From: Xanthomonas sp. 3793
Lineage (GTDB): Bacteria; Pseudomonadota; Gammaproteobacteria; Xanthomonadales; Xanthomonadaceae
DNA: 64,000 bases
Direction: 5' to 3'
Assembly (NCBI RefSeq): GCF_024806835.1
Contig: NZ_JANTYU010000001.1
Span: 620,001-684,000, forward strand
The translations under genes and the position numbers were made by a program. The notes under the pieces were generated by a model. It searched no databases. It had not been told where the DNA came from and worked only from the letters and a program-made list of their open reading frames with translations. Below, in pieces: positions 1 to 8,602 of this stretch. Positions within the stretch are counted from its first letter, which is position 1. Every line of letters starts with the position of its first letter.

Positions 1-187
1 TTTAGGCGGCGCGCGCTTACACGCGGCGGAAGCGATAAAGCGCAAAGCACGTATGTTAACGCAACAAATCGCGTACGGGGCGGTGCTGTATGCCTGCGAA
101 TTATCCATACGACACTACTCGTAATTTCTAATTCTGTCAGTATGGAAGGCAAAGCGTCGCTGCCTACCCAATGACGCTCACGCCGCG
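1..187. other. Leading non-coding stretch
   Basis: I see no supportable gene here. The frame of the following RHS gene is closed by a TAA near 122-124, so the RHS gene does not continue upstream in frame. Base composition is visibly lower in GC than in the RHS core. The stretch may be debris from the event that truncated the RHS gene. Confidence 0.5.
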
Positions 188-1588
188 ATGATAACTAGCC
201 CATCTTCACCACTCACATCGTTTTTCGACGCGGGATTCGGCTTCGGCCCGGCCGGCAATCTTACCGCGTTGACGCCCGCTGGCAATTCCACGCCCGAGAT
301 CGGCCTGGGCTACGACACCCTGGGCCGCCTGACCGGCCTCAAGGACGGCAGCACCGGTACCCTGATCGACGGCTACAGCGACGACGCCACCGCCCCCCTC
401 AGCGCCAAGGTCGGCACCGCCACGCAGGCCTACACCTATCCGGCCGACAGCCATCGCCTCAGTGCCGTGGCCGGCGTGGCCTGCAGTTACGATGCCACCG
501 GCAACACCACCGCCATCGGCGGCACCGCGCGCCAGTACACCTACGACACCACCGGCCGCATGACCCAAGCCCGCCGCGCTGGCGCGGTGACCATGAACTA
601 CCGCTACAACGGCCGTGGTGAGCAGGTGCGCCGCTTCCTGGGCACCACCAATACCTACACGCTCTATGACGAAGCCGGTCATTGGCTAGGCGACTACGAC
701 GCCAGTGGCGCGCCCAAGCAGCAAGCAATCTGGCTGGACGACCTACCGGTCGGCCTGCTGGTAAGCGCAAACAAACTGCACTACATCGAAACCGACCACC
801 TGGGCAGTCTGCGTGTAGTCATTGATCCAACCCGCGATGTGGCGGCGTGGACATGGAGCTTGAAGGGCGAAGCCTTCGGCAACACCGCGCCGAATCAGGA
901 TCCGGATGGCGATGGTGCAGCGTTGGTGCTGGATATGCGGTTCCCGGGGCAGCGGTTTGATGCGGCCAGTGGCTTAAATCAGAATTACTTCCGGGATTAC
1001 GACCCTGCTACCGGGCGATACGTGCAGAGTGACCCAATCGGTCTTTTGGGCGGACTTAGCACTTTTTCATATGCTGGCAGTAGCTCCCTTGAAAAATTTG
1101 ATGTGCTTGGTCTTATGGAGGGAAGTTTAACCAATTTACAGAAGCGTAACGCCATCTCGAGTTGGGCGATGCAAAATGTAGGATCAACTGCTTACGGATT
1201 CTACCAGTCTAGGTCTACGCAATATCCTGCAAATTCCTGGAAATGCTCGTCATTTGTCTGTGATGCGGCCTCGAATGCAGGAGCCCCAACAACTGTTACG
1301 ATCAGAGATAAAAACGACCAACAGATAGATAGATGCGCTACCGCCGCCGAACTGGCAAAAGGATATATTCCAAATTGGAGGCAGCTAGGCAAGTACGAAG
1401 AACGCATGCCTGGAGACATTGCAGCAAATAGAAATGTGGGTCCAAATTCGACAGGCCATACTGCTATAGTAGTTCCAGGCGTGAATGGCGGCGTCACTAC
1501 GATGGGGGCGCATGACATATACGTTGGACCTGCCGGGGTTGATCAGTTCCCCGAAGGCTCCACCGTCTTACGTTACATAGGAGACTAA
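188..1588 (+). CDS. Truncated RHS-core protein with C-terminal papain-like amidase toxin domain
   Basis: 466 aa. RHS/YD repeats run from about residue 14 to 310 (for example LGYDTLGRLTGL and QYTYDTTGRM-type repeats). They end in the hallmark core terminus RYVQSDPIGLLGG (277-289) and DVLGL (305-309). Residues ~311-466 are unrelated to RHS and AT-richer. They contain WKCSSFVC (C353, C358), then GD at 409-410 and STGHTAIVV (H424), with H442 following. That Cys...His order suits an NlpC/P60- or CHAP-like peptidoglycan amidase/peptidase. Full RHS proteins usually exceed 1000 residues, so the N-terminal shell and any delivery domain are missing. The first ATG (188) has no clear Shine-Dalgarno. Whether the gene is an expressed orphan tip or a silent reservoir cannot be told. 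The secreted partner downstream fits a toxin acting on periplasmic cell wall. The fold assignment is inference; the RHS core is certain. Confidence 0.8.
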   Translation: MITSPSSPLTSFFDAGFGFGPAGNLTALTPAGNSTPEIGLGYDTLGRLTGLKDGSTGTLIDGYSDDATAPLSAKVGTATQAYTYPADSHRLSAVAGVACSYDATGNTTAIGGTARQYTYDTTGRMTQARRAGAVTMNYRYNGRGEQVRRFLGTTNTYTLYDEAGHWLGDYDASGAPKQQAIWLDDLPVGLLVSANKLHYIETDHLGSLRVVIDPTRDVAAWTWSLKGEAFGNTAPNQDPDGDGAALVLDMRFPGQRFDAASGLNQNYFRDYDPATGRYVQSDPIGLLGGLSTFSYAGSSSLEKFDVLGLMEGSLTNLQKRNAISSWAMQNVGSTAYGFYQSRSTQYPANSWKCSSFVCDAASNAGAPTTVTIRDKNDQQIDRCATAAELAKGYIPNWRQLGKYEERMPGDIAANRNVGPNSTGHTAIVVPGVNGGVTTMGAHDIYVGPAGVDQFPEGSTVLRYIGD

Positions 1589-1589
1589 A

Positions 1590-2027
1590 ATGAGGCACTT
1601 AGCTGTTGTAGCTATCGGGGTCGCCGGGATTCTTCATACTTCATACGCTGCAGCTTCAACCTCTTGCGATGCTCGGGATTTAGTCATAGTGGAACTTGAC
1701 CTAGTTAAAAATATTGAAGTAATGAAAGTGAATGAGCACCCTGTCAAGGGGCGAGATTCATTCGAAGTTTTTTTTAAGAATTGCGCTCGCAAAACTGTGA
1801 TTCTAGCAAGTCCACGAGCAAAACTTTCGCAGATACTTGATATCCAGGTATTTCTGGGAAAAATTGGAGCGCGTCCAAAAAATGATAATTTTTTTATATT
1901 CTCCGCCAGCCCTGAATCTGGTGCGATGACCTACATGGGGACGTTCGCAACAATGAAATACACCAGAAAGCACGACGAGCTTATAAAGCTAATTGAAAGT
2001 CCGCCGGAAGAAAGTAATTGGTTCTAA
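1590..2027 (+). CDS. Putative periplasmic immunity protein for the RHS amidase tip
   Basis: 145 aa, starting one base after the toxin stop. Its ribosome-binding site (AGGAG, 1579-1583) lies inside the last codons of the toxin gene, so the pair is translationally linked. The N-terminus MRHLAVVAIGVAGILHTSYA is a signal peptide with a likely cut after AAA (about residue 22-23). The mature protein has two cysteines (SCD near residue 26 and NCAR near 71) that could form a disulfide. The region has the same low GC as the toxin tip. I do not recognise a family. The immunity role is inferred from position, size, coupling and periplasmic targeting that matches a cell-wall-cutting toxin. Confidence 0.65.
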   Translation: MRHLAVVAIGVAGILHTSYAAASTSCDARDLVIVELDLVKNIEVMKVNEHPVKGRDSFEVFFKNCARKTVILASPRAKLSQILDIQVFLGKIGARPKNDNFFIFSASPESGAMTYMGTFATMKYTRKHDELIKLIESPPEESNWF

Positions 2028-2084
2028 AAGTTTACCAGGAGAAAGATAAAGGAGAAGGCTGTGGGGAATATCTCATGCGGCCAC

Positions 2085-2590
2085 AATGCCCTGGGCAAGC
2101 TGACTACGTGGACCATCCGACAACCAGCATCTACACCTAACAATTCAGCCAGACCACCTGCGCCAGCGGCGAGACCTACCCCATCTACCGCCTGGCCCAA
2201 TGCAGGACGGCAGCAGCAGCATCGACTACTGCTACGACGCTTCTTCGATCTGATGCGCAAGGTGCAGACCACCAACGGCAAGGCGTTTTTGTGCTGCGCT
2301 ACGCCTACACCAAAGCCGGCCAACCTATCCCGATGGTGCAGCGGTGGACTATGTTCGCAATGCCCAAGGTGAGACCGCAGAAGTGGGCGTCACCACCGCC
2401 GGCGGCACGCGGCAGGTTTTTCTGGGCTCGGCCCTGTGGCCGCCTACACCTATGGCAATGGCCGCACACTCGCCCGCCTCTATCATCTGGATTACCGCTC
2501 GCAGCCCATCCAGGACACCCGACCAGGCGGGCTGGAGATCGGCTTTGGCTTTGAGCCGGCCGGCAATCTCACCGCGCTGACGCCAACACC
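2085..2590 (+). pseudogene. Frameshifted RHS core remnant
   Basis: RHS-like peptide segments occur in successive different frames: FFDLMRKVQTTNGKAF (near 2240), LRYAYTKAGQPIPM (near 2293), VDYVRNAQGETAEVG (near 2347), then AAYTYGNGRTLARLY (near 2436) through GFGFEPAGNLTALTP (to about 2586). At least three frameshifts separate them, so no intact product exists. The remnant ends in the same sequence with which RHS homology begins in the intact gene at 188. It therefore represents the part of an RHS core that should precede the intact gene. It looks like the displaced 5' portion of an ancestral rhs gene. Confidence 0.75.
2539..2586 (+). repeat. Direct repeat shared with 232-279 (RHS junction)
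   Basis: This segment encodes GFGFEPAGNLTALTP. It matches 232-279 (GFGFGPAGNLTALTP) with only a few mismatches; the shared core is CCGGCCGGCAATCT. One copy ends the RHS remnant and the other begins the RHS homology of the intact gene. They are candidate recombination points for exchange of RHS tips. Confidence 0.6.
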
Positions 2591-4959
2591 CAACACCCGA
2601 ACGCCGGCCCTGCCGAGTAGCCGGTCTCCGGTTCGATGCGGATCTGCAGGGTGGCGCGGCCGGCCACTGCTGCGGGCAAGGCGTAATCCACATCGACGAA
2701 GTCCAGGCCGCGGTTGCCGTCGAGGCGTTCGTTGGCGATGAGTTCGCCGTCGGCGAGGATGCGGAAGCGGCGGCGGGTTTCGTCGCCCCAGTAGCGTAGG
2801 CGCAGAATGCGGGCCTTCGCGGTGTTGCGCAGGGTGAAGGCAATGAAACCACCGGTGCGGGCGTCGCGGCCGGCGCGGCGGCGGTAGCTCAGTGCATAGG
2901 AGCTGTCGCTGGTGAGGGCGTGCGCCTTTTCCGATGCTTCCTCGCCCAGGGCGATGCGATCCAGGGCACGCGCGTCGAGTGCGCGTTGCGCCGCATCCGC
3001 CGCCGCCAGCTCGGCCTGGCGTTGTTGCCAGGCGGAGGCGTCGCGGTGCTCCAGGTAGACGGCGCTGCGGCGATCGAACTGGGCATAGAACGGGGAAAAC
3101 AGCCATTGCTGGGCGCCATCGCCATCGCCATCTGCATAGGCGTAGTGGCCGTGGGCCGGCAGCGGCCGCAGGCGTTGCAGGACGTCATCGCCACCGATCA
3201 GCGCCGGGGTCTTGTTGCTCCACGGCGTTGCGGCATCGCCGAGGTCGGCCGCCAGCACCAGCGGGCCGCGCATGATCGCGACCCATGCCGGATCATCGGG
3301 TGTGGGTTCCAGGCGCAGCGGCATCTCCAGCTGCAGGGACACGGTGTCGCCAGCGGCCCATACCCGTTCGATGCGCAAATACCCATCCATCGGTTGCAGG
3401 TTCTGCAGCTGACCATTGACCTGCAAGGTGAACGCGCCGGCCCAGCCAGGCACGCGCAGCGCAAGGGTACGCGCCGTTGCTGGCGCTGCGGCGATCTGCA
3501 GTGTGACCTGGCCCTGTTCGGGCAGCGTGCTGCGCAGGCTGAGCGCAAACCCGGCTGCATCGCGCACCGTGGACGGCACATACAGATTGACGTAGACGCC
3601 CTGCCCGTCTTCCCAGTAGATGGAGTCGCCGAACTGCGCATGCGCCTCCATGCCGCTGCCGACGCAGCACCAGAAATCGTCGAACGGTGTGGACCAGCCG
3701 CGCGCTTCGCCGGCCAGCAGCGGTGTCATGTAGGTGAACATGCCGGTGCGCGGATGCTGCTGCGCCATCACGTGGTTGAGCAGCGTGCGCTCGTAATAGT
3801 CGAAATATGCAGCCTGCGGGCCCCATTGATACAGATGCCGGGTGAGCTTGAGCATGTTGTAGCTGGCGCAGTGCTCGCAGGTCTGCTCGGTGAGAAACTT
3901 TGAAATGCTGTCCGGCTGCTGGAAGTACTCGCGGTCGCCGTTGCCGCCGATCACGTAGGTGTGGTGGTCGGTGACGGTGTGCCAGAAGAAGCGCGCGGCC
4001 GCACCGGATGCGGCATCGCCGGTGACTTCGTACTCGCGCGCCAGGCCGATCAGTTTGGGAATATTGGTATTGGAATGCTGGTGCACCAGTTCGTCGCGCT
4101 GGGCGATCAGCGGGTCGAGCACGGCGTGATGATGCAGGCGCTGCGCCAGTGCCAACCACTGCGCATCGCCGGTTTGCACATGCAACTCGACGAACGACTC
4201 GTTGAGGCCACCGAATTCGCAGGACAGCACCTTCTGCAGCTGCGCATCGTCCAACGCCGCAAAAATGCCTTGCAGATAACCGGCTAGCCCCACTGCCACC
4301 TGCAGCGCCTGCGCATTGTCGCAATGCGCATGCACGTCCAGCAGGCCGGCAAACAGCTTGTGCCAGGTGTACAGCGGCGCCCAGCTGCCATTGAGATAGA
4401 ACGGTGCGGGGTCGATCTTGCCGCGCTTGAGTTCATCGAAGACCGCACGCCCGCTTTCGATCTTGCCTGCGGCGTTCTTGCGGGTGAAGCCGGCCACATA
4501 GCCATCGCCTGCATGCGCCTGGCAACGCGCCAGCTCGCTCACCAGATACGCGGCACGCGTGGCGCATTGCGCATCGCCGGTTTGCGCATGCATCAAGGCC
4601 AACGCACTGAGATAGTGGCCCAGCGTATGGCCTGCGATGGTGTCCGCTTCCCAACCGCCATAGGCAGGCGCCTTGGGGTCGAGACCGGCGTACAGCACGA
4701 AGTTGTGCAATAGCCGGTCCGGCTGCAGCCGCATCAGGTAGCGGCGATTGGTGTCGAGCGCATCCAGGAACAGCGACGGCGTCAGGCGCACCTGGGCCAG
4801 CGGCACCGCGCGCATGCGGCCAGGCTGGGCGGCGCTGGCATCGGCGGGGAAGCGCAGGAAGCCCGCGGCCACTGCCAGGCTGCTCCAGGCCAGAAAGCGC
4901 CGCCGCGACAGGGACAAGGTGTGATCGGTGACGCGCTCGGTGCGGGATGGCTCTGTCAT
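2569..4959 (-). CDS. hypBA1: GH127 beta-L-arabinofuranosidase (HypBA1-like), Tat-exported
   Basis: 796 aa. The N-terminus carries a twin-arginine signal (SRRRFLAWSSLAVAAGF, residues 18-34), implying export after folding. The body is the DUF1680/GH127 (alpha/alpha)6 family. TCEHCASYNMLKL (C361, E362, C364) and DDFWCCVGSG (C431, C432) match the glutamate and three cysteines that bind zinc in Bifidobacterium HypBA1, where one cysteine is the nucleophile. The family removes beta-1,2-linked L-arabinofuranose from hydroxyproline-linked arabino-oligosaccharides. The gene lies 158 bp downstream of a TonB receptor and in the same locus as GH43 and GH121 genes, the other two members of the Hyp-arabinoside pathway. 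The last codons run through the RHS junction: the stop lies inside the RHS-like repeat, so the extreme C-terminus may have been altered by that rearrangement. Confidence 0.88.
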   Translation of the reverse strand: MTEPSRTERVTDHTLSLSRRRFLAWSSLAVAAGFLRFPADASAAQPGRMRAVPLAQVRLTPSLFLDALDTNRRYLMRLQPDRLLHNFVLYAGLDPKAPAYGGWEADTIAGHTLGHYLSALALMHAQTGDAQCATRAAYLVSELARCQAHAGDGYVAGFTRKNAAGKIESGRAVFDELKRGKIDPAPFYLNGSWAPLYTWHKLFAGLLDVHAHCDNAQALQVAVGLAGYLQGIFAALDDAQLQKVLSCEFGGLNESFVELHVQTGDAQWLALAQRLHHHAVLDPLIAQRDELVHQHSNTNIPKLIGLAREYEVTGDAASGAAARFFWHTVTDHHTYVIGGNGDREYFQQPDSISKFLTEQTCEHCASYNMLKLTRHLYQWGPQAAYFDYYERTLLNHVMAQQHPRTGMFTYMTPLLAGEARGWSTPFDDFWCCVGSGMEAHAQFGDSIYWEDGQGVYVNLYVPSTVRDAAGFALSLRSTLPEQGQVTLQIAAAPATARTLALRVPGWAGAFTLQVNGQLQNLQPMDGYLRIERVWAAGDTVSLQLEMPLRLEPTPDDPAWVAIMRGPLVLAADLGDAATPWSNKTPALIGGDDVLQRLRPLPAHGHYAYADGDGDGAQQWLFSPFYAQFDRRSAVYLEHRDASAWQQRQAELAAADAAQRALDARALDRIALGEEASEKAHALTSDSSYALSYRRRAGRDARTGGFIAFTLRNTAKARILRLRYWGDETRRRFRILADGELIANERLDGNRGLDFVDVDYALPAAVAGRATLQIRIEPETGYSAGPAFGCWVLASAR

Positions 4960-5117
4960 GGGCTCAGCTTAGCTCCTGCGCTGCTTGCGGACTGCGCGCG
5001 CGGTTACAGCACAGGCCGACACTCGCGCTGCAAAGCAGTGGGTGACGTGGTCTGCTGCCGCCCGGCCGGATCGGAGAGCAGCAGTGCGATCGGACGGCGG
5101 CGGCGCCATGGCCGCAC

Positions 5118-8012
5118 TCAAAACTTCACCGTTGCACGCGCCCAGTAGAACCGACCGAGCAGATCGTAGGTGGCCACATCGGTATTCGCATTGCCCACGT
5201 TGTTGGAGTAATACAACGGCGGCTGCTTGTTGGCGATATTGTCCACGCCCACCTCGAAGCGCGTATGCCAGGGCTCCACGTTGTAGCCGAGCTGCAGGTT
5301 GTTGTAGACGTACGCACCGATGTTGCGCACCACTGTCGGCGTGCTGGAATCGGCCGACAGGCTCTGGTCCGGATCCGAGTTGCCGATGGCGGTGTGGCCG
5401 ACATAGCGGATGCGCCAGGTGGCGCTCCAGTCGTCCAACGCCCAACTCACCGTCCCCAGCGCGCGCCAGCGCGGGAAGTTGCCGTACGCCTGGGTGTAGC
5501 GGCCGACATTGTGGATGGTGACCGAGCTGGGGTCGGTGGTGTCGGGCAGCACGTCGTAGCGGGTGAGATAGGTGCCGTTGAGGCCGGCGGTGATGTTGCC
5601 CCATGGCGTGGACGGCAACCGGTAGGTCAGATTGAAGTCCATGCCCTTGGCCCACAGCTTGCCCAGGTTGACGGTGGGCTCGGCGATGTAATTGATGGTG
5701 CCGTTACCGTTGCGATGGATCAACGCGCAGAACGCGCTTGCCGAGTTGGCGTAGCACTGGTTGAGCACCGTTTGCGCGGAGACGGTGGTGATGGTGTCTT
5801 CCAGATCGATGCGCCACCAGTCGGCGCTGATCGACAGGCCGTCGATCCACTGCGGGTCATAGACCAGGCCAACGTCGTAGGACTTGCCGGTTTCCGGCTT
5901 GAGCTGGTAGCCGGCCACTGCCGCGCCGGACACCTTGCCCGACACCTGCCCGTCCGATTGCTGGTAGCTGCCGTCGGTGGGCACATTGGCGCAGGCGACG
6001 TTGTTGCCGCCGGTGTAGCCGTTGCAGGGGTCGTTGACGGTGGCTGCATCGCCTGCGACGCCGGCATACAGTTCATTGATGTTGGGCGCGCGGAACACCT
6101 GCGAGACGGTGCCGCGCACCAGCAGGTTTTCGATCGGCCGATACTCCAGCGACACCTTGCTGTTGGTCTTGCTGCCCACCGAGCTGTAATCGGAAAAACG
6201 CGTCCCCAGGGTGATATTGAGCGCGTTGATGCCAGGCAGCTCCTTGAGCAGCGGGAACAACGCTTCGGCGTACGCTTCCTTGACGTCGAAGCTGCCGCTC
6301 AGTGTGGACGAACAGTACTCGATCACCCCGCACAGTCCGTTCTCGTCGCCGGTCCACAGCGCATCCGACGCCGTCGTCGAGCGCTCCTTGCGATACGAAA
6401 GCCCGGCCGCCAGGCTCGCCGAGCCAGCCGGCAGTTCGAACAACGTGCCGTTGGCGTTGGCTTCGAACTGCTTGACCGTATACACGCTGGTCACGATCGG
6501 GTTGACCACCATGCCCTGCAACGTGGCCAGGTTTGAGCTGTCGTTGAGGTTGAAGAAGTTCAGCGGTGTGCACCCTGCAATCGCCGCGCCCGCGCTACCG
6601 CACTTGACCACGCCATCGCTGTCCAGAAACGACGGCCCGATGGCCTGGTTGAACGCGGCATAGTCCAGGAAGCCGTTGTTGATCGACTTCTGCTTGACCT
6701 TGCCGTAGTTGAAGTTCGCATCCCACTGCCAGGAACTGTCGCCGAAGCGGCCACGCAGGCCGGGGCTGATCTGGAAGTTGTAGGTGTTGTATTGATAACT
6801 GCGGTTGCCGAGCACCGTGGCGCGCGTGTTGAGGTCGTTGTACGAGGTACCCGTGATGCGATCGGTGCCGAAGTTGACCCCGAACGGGTTGTAGTAACTC
6901 TGCGACGACACCAGGATGTTGTCGCCGTTGGAGAAGATCGGGATCGGCGCGATGATCGAGGCCGACTCGGTTTTACTGAACCAGGTATTGAGGTAACCCT
7001 CGACGCTGTCGCTGAAGCGGAACGTGCTCAGCAGGAAGGCATTGGTGCGCTTTTGCGGGGTCTGCAGCAGGTTGAACGGCTGGTAGTTGTAGGAGTCGGC
7101 GCTGGCGTTGTAACAGTGGAAATCGCCAGGGCCCGCGCGGCCGCTGACGCCGCCATTGAGCGTGACGCGCGCGCAGCCGTTGGCCTGCCGGAGCTGATTG
7201 GATTGATCCGAGCCATCGTTGAAGTTGACCGTGCCGGTCGGGGTGGCAGACGAGCCCTGCTTCACCGGCACGCCATCGGTCAGCGCCAGCGCATCCTTCG
7301 AATAGTCGCGCGCACCGGCCGAGACCGGGTCGATGTTGTGATACGACAGCCCACCGATCAGGCTGCCGCGCTCCCAGGTCTTGCCGGCGGTGAGGGCGAA
7401 GTTGCGGCGATTGCCGTCGCGCTCGCTGCTGGTACCGAAGTCGCTGCTGAACTGCACGCCATCGAAATGCGTGCGCAGGATGAAGTTGACCACGCCACCG
7501 ATGGCATCGGAGCCGTACACCGCCGAGGCGCCATCGCTGAGCACCTCGATGCGCTCGATCATGCTGGACGGAATGGCGTTGACGTCGTTGTAGGCCAGGC
7601 GGATGCCGTTGACCAGCACCAGGGTGCGCTTTTCGCCCAGGCCGCGCAGCGAAATCGCCGAGGCCCCGGTGCCGCCGCCGTTGTTGGTGTAGGGATTGGT
7701 GGCGTTGCCGGCGATCGATGGCAGTTCCTGCAACAGATCGCCCACCGTCGCCTTGCCGGTCGCCGCGATCTGTTCCTGGCTGACCGTGACCACCGGATTG
7801 GCGGTTTCGGTATCCACGCGGCGCAGGCGCGAGCCGGTGACCACGACGCTGTCGAGCGTCTGCGTTGCATCGCCGTTGCCGGCTTGCTGCGCCAGCGCGG
7901 GAACCACCGTGCCTGCGCAAAGCGCCACGACCAGCGCGGTGGCAAGCGTGCTGCGCAGCGGGCGCGGCCCCGTGACGGGACGGCGATGGATGGGCAGCGA
8001 CAACATCGACAT
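5118..8012 (-). CDS. TonB-dependent outer-membrane receptor
   Basis: 964 aa from the ATG at 8012. This start is chosen because AGGAG sits 6 nt upstream and a signal peptide follows directly (TLATALVVALCAGTVVPALA). The frame continues 39 codons further upstream without support. A plug domain (SVVVTGSRLRRVDTETANPV, then AATGKATVGDLLQELPSIAG and LVLVNGIRLAYND) is followed by a long beta-barrel with a terminal aromatic residue (RATVKF), as BAM substrates have. No SusD partner is present, typical of Xanthomonas carbohydrate loci. It is paralogous to the receptor at 19186-22005. By context it takes up arabino-oligosaccharides or arabinosylated peptides. The substrate is inferred. Confidence 0.9.
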   Translation of the reverse strand: MSMLSLPIHRRPVTGPRPLRSTLATALVVALCAGTVVPALAQQAGNGDATQTLDSVVVTGSRLRRVDTETANPVVTVSQEQIAATGKATVGDLLQELPSIAGNATNPYTNNGGGTGASAISLRGLGEKRTLVLVNGIRLAYNDVNAIPSSMIERIEVLSDGASAVYGSDAIGGVVNFILRTHFDGVQFSSDFGTSSERDGNRRNFALTAGKTWERGSLIGGLSYHNIDPVSAGARDYSKDALALTDGVPVKQGSSATPTGTVNFNDGSDQSNQLRQANGCARVTLNGGVSGRAGPGDFHCYNASADSYNYQPFNLLQTPQKRTNAFLLSTFRFSDSVEGYLNTWFSKTESASIIAPIPIFSNGDNILVSSQSYYNPFGVNFGTDRITGTSYNDLNTRATVLGNRSYQYNTYNFQISPGLRGRFGDSSWQWDANFNYGKVKQKSINNGFLDYAAFNQAIGPSFLDSDGVVKCGSAGAAIAGCTPLNFFNLNDSSNLATLQGMVVNPIVTSVYTVKQFEANANGTLFELPAGSASLAAGLSYRKERSTTASDALWTGDENGLCGVIEYCSSTLSGSFDVKEAYAEALFPLLKELPGINALNITLGTRFSDYSSVGSKTNSKVSLEYRPIENLLVRGTVSQVFRAPNINELYAGVAGDAATVNDPCNGYTGGNNVACANVPTDGSYQQSDGQVSGKVSGAAVAGYQLKPETGKSYDVGLVYDPQWIDGLSISADWWRIDLEDTITTVSAQTVLNQCYANSASAFCALIHRNGNGTINYIAEPTVNLGKLWAKGMDFNLTYRLPSTPWGNITAGLNGTYLTRYDVLPDTTDPSSVTIHNVGRYTQAYGNFPRWRALGTVSWALDDWSATWRIRYVGHTAIGNSDPDQSLSADSSTPTVVRNIGAYVYNNLQLGYNVEPWHTRFEVGVDNIANKQPPLYYSNNVGNANTDVATYDLLGRFYWARATVKF

Positions 8013-8602
8013 GCAGGACTCCTGATTCGAAAAAAGCGGGTAGCCGACGGGCAACACACGCCCGTACCGGCATGCACCAGTGCGGGAAACATCGAAGGCG
8101 GAAACAGCCACGGCGAGATGCTTCGCCATGACGACAACGCAGACGCAGACACCCGGCGACGCACGCGATCGGCATCGATCGCGTCACCACGCGTCGTCAG
8201 ATGGAGGTTGGTTCGTTAATGGAGTCGCCCATGCGCTCCAGTTTCATCAGCTGGTCACAATGTGCCTGTGCGCACGCGCCGCGTCTTGTCGCATTTGGCG
8301 ACAGTGCATGCGGAAAACAGCATGGTTGGCATGCGCACTGGCGTGCGCGGACACATCGCTGCAGCAAGACTGCATGCAGATGCCGCCTGCCGCCAGACCG
8401 CCAGCGACCGCAAAAACCCTGTCCGCGCCAGACAAGCATAGGGTGCTCATAGCGGCATATCGCGCGTACGCGGCAGTGTCGCAGCGACACCTGCACTCAC
8501 CCCACAGGTGTTGGCACCGTTGCGTTGGCCATCCTCTGCCCCGGCGGCAGATCCAGACGCCGGGCCTACCGTCGGGTACGCTCACTGCTGAATATCAGCG
8601 CC
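8013..8602. other. 590-bp intergenic region upstream of TonB receptor
   Basis: No supported gene: open frames here have no ribosome-binding site, signal or recognisable domain. The region separates the TonB receptor from the DUF6055-like gene and most probably carries the promoter of the receptor/GH127 pair. I saw no clear inverted repeat or strong terminator. Confidence 0.5.

Noticed and set aside
2061..2372. Short protein MGNISCGHNALG...
   Set aside because: Its residues switch in and out of RHS similarity by frame; it is part of the RHS pseudogene, not a gene.
5265..8219. Long plus-strand frames opposite the TonB receptor
   Set aside because: Antisense shadows with skewed Ala/Val/Arg composition and no motif; the receptor on the minus strand is certain.
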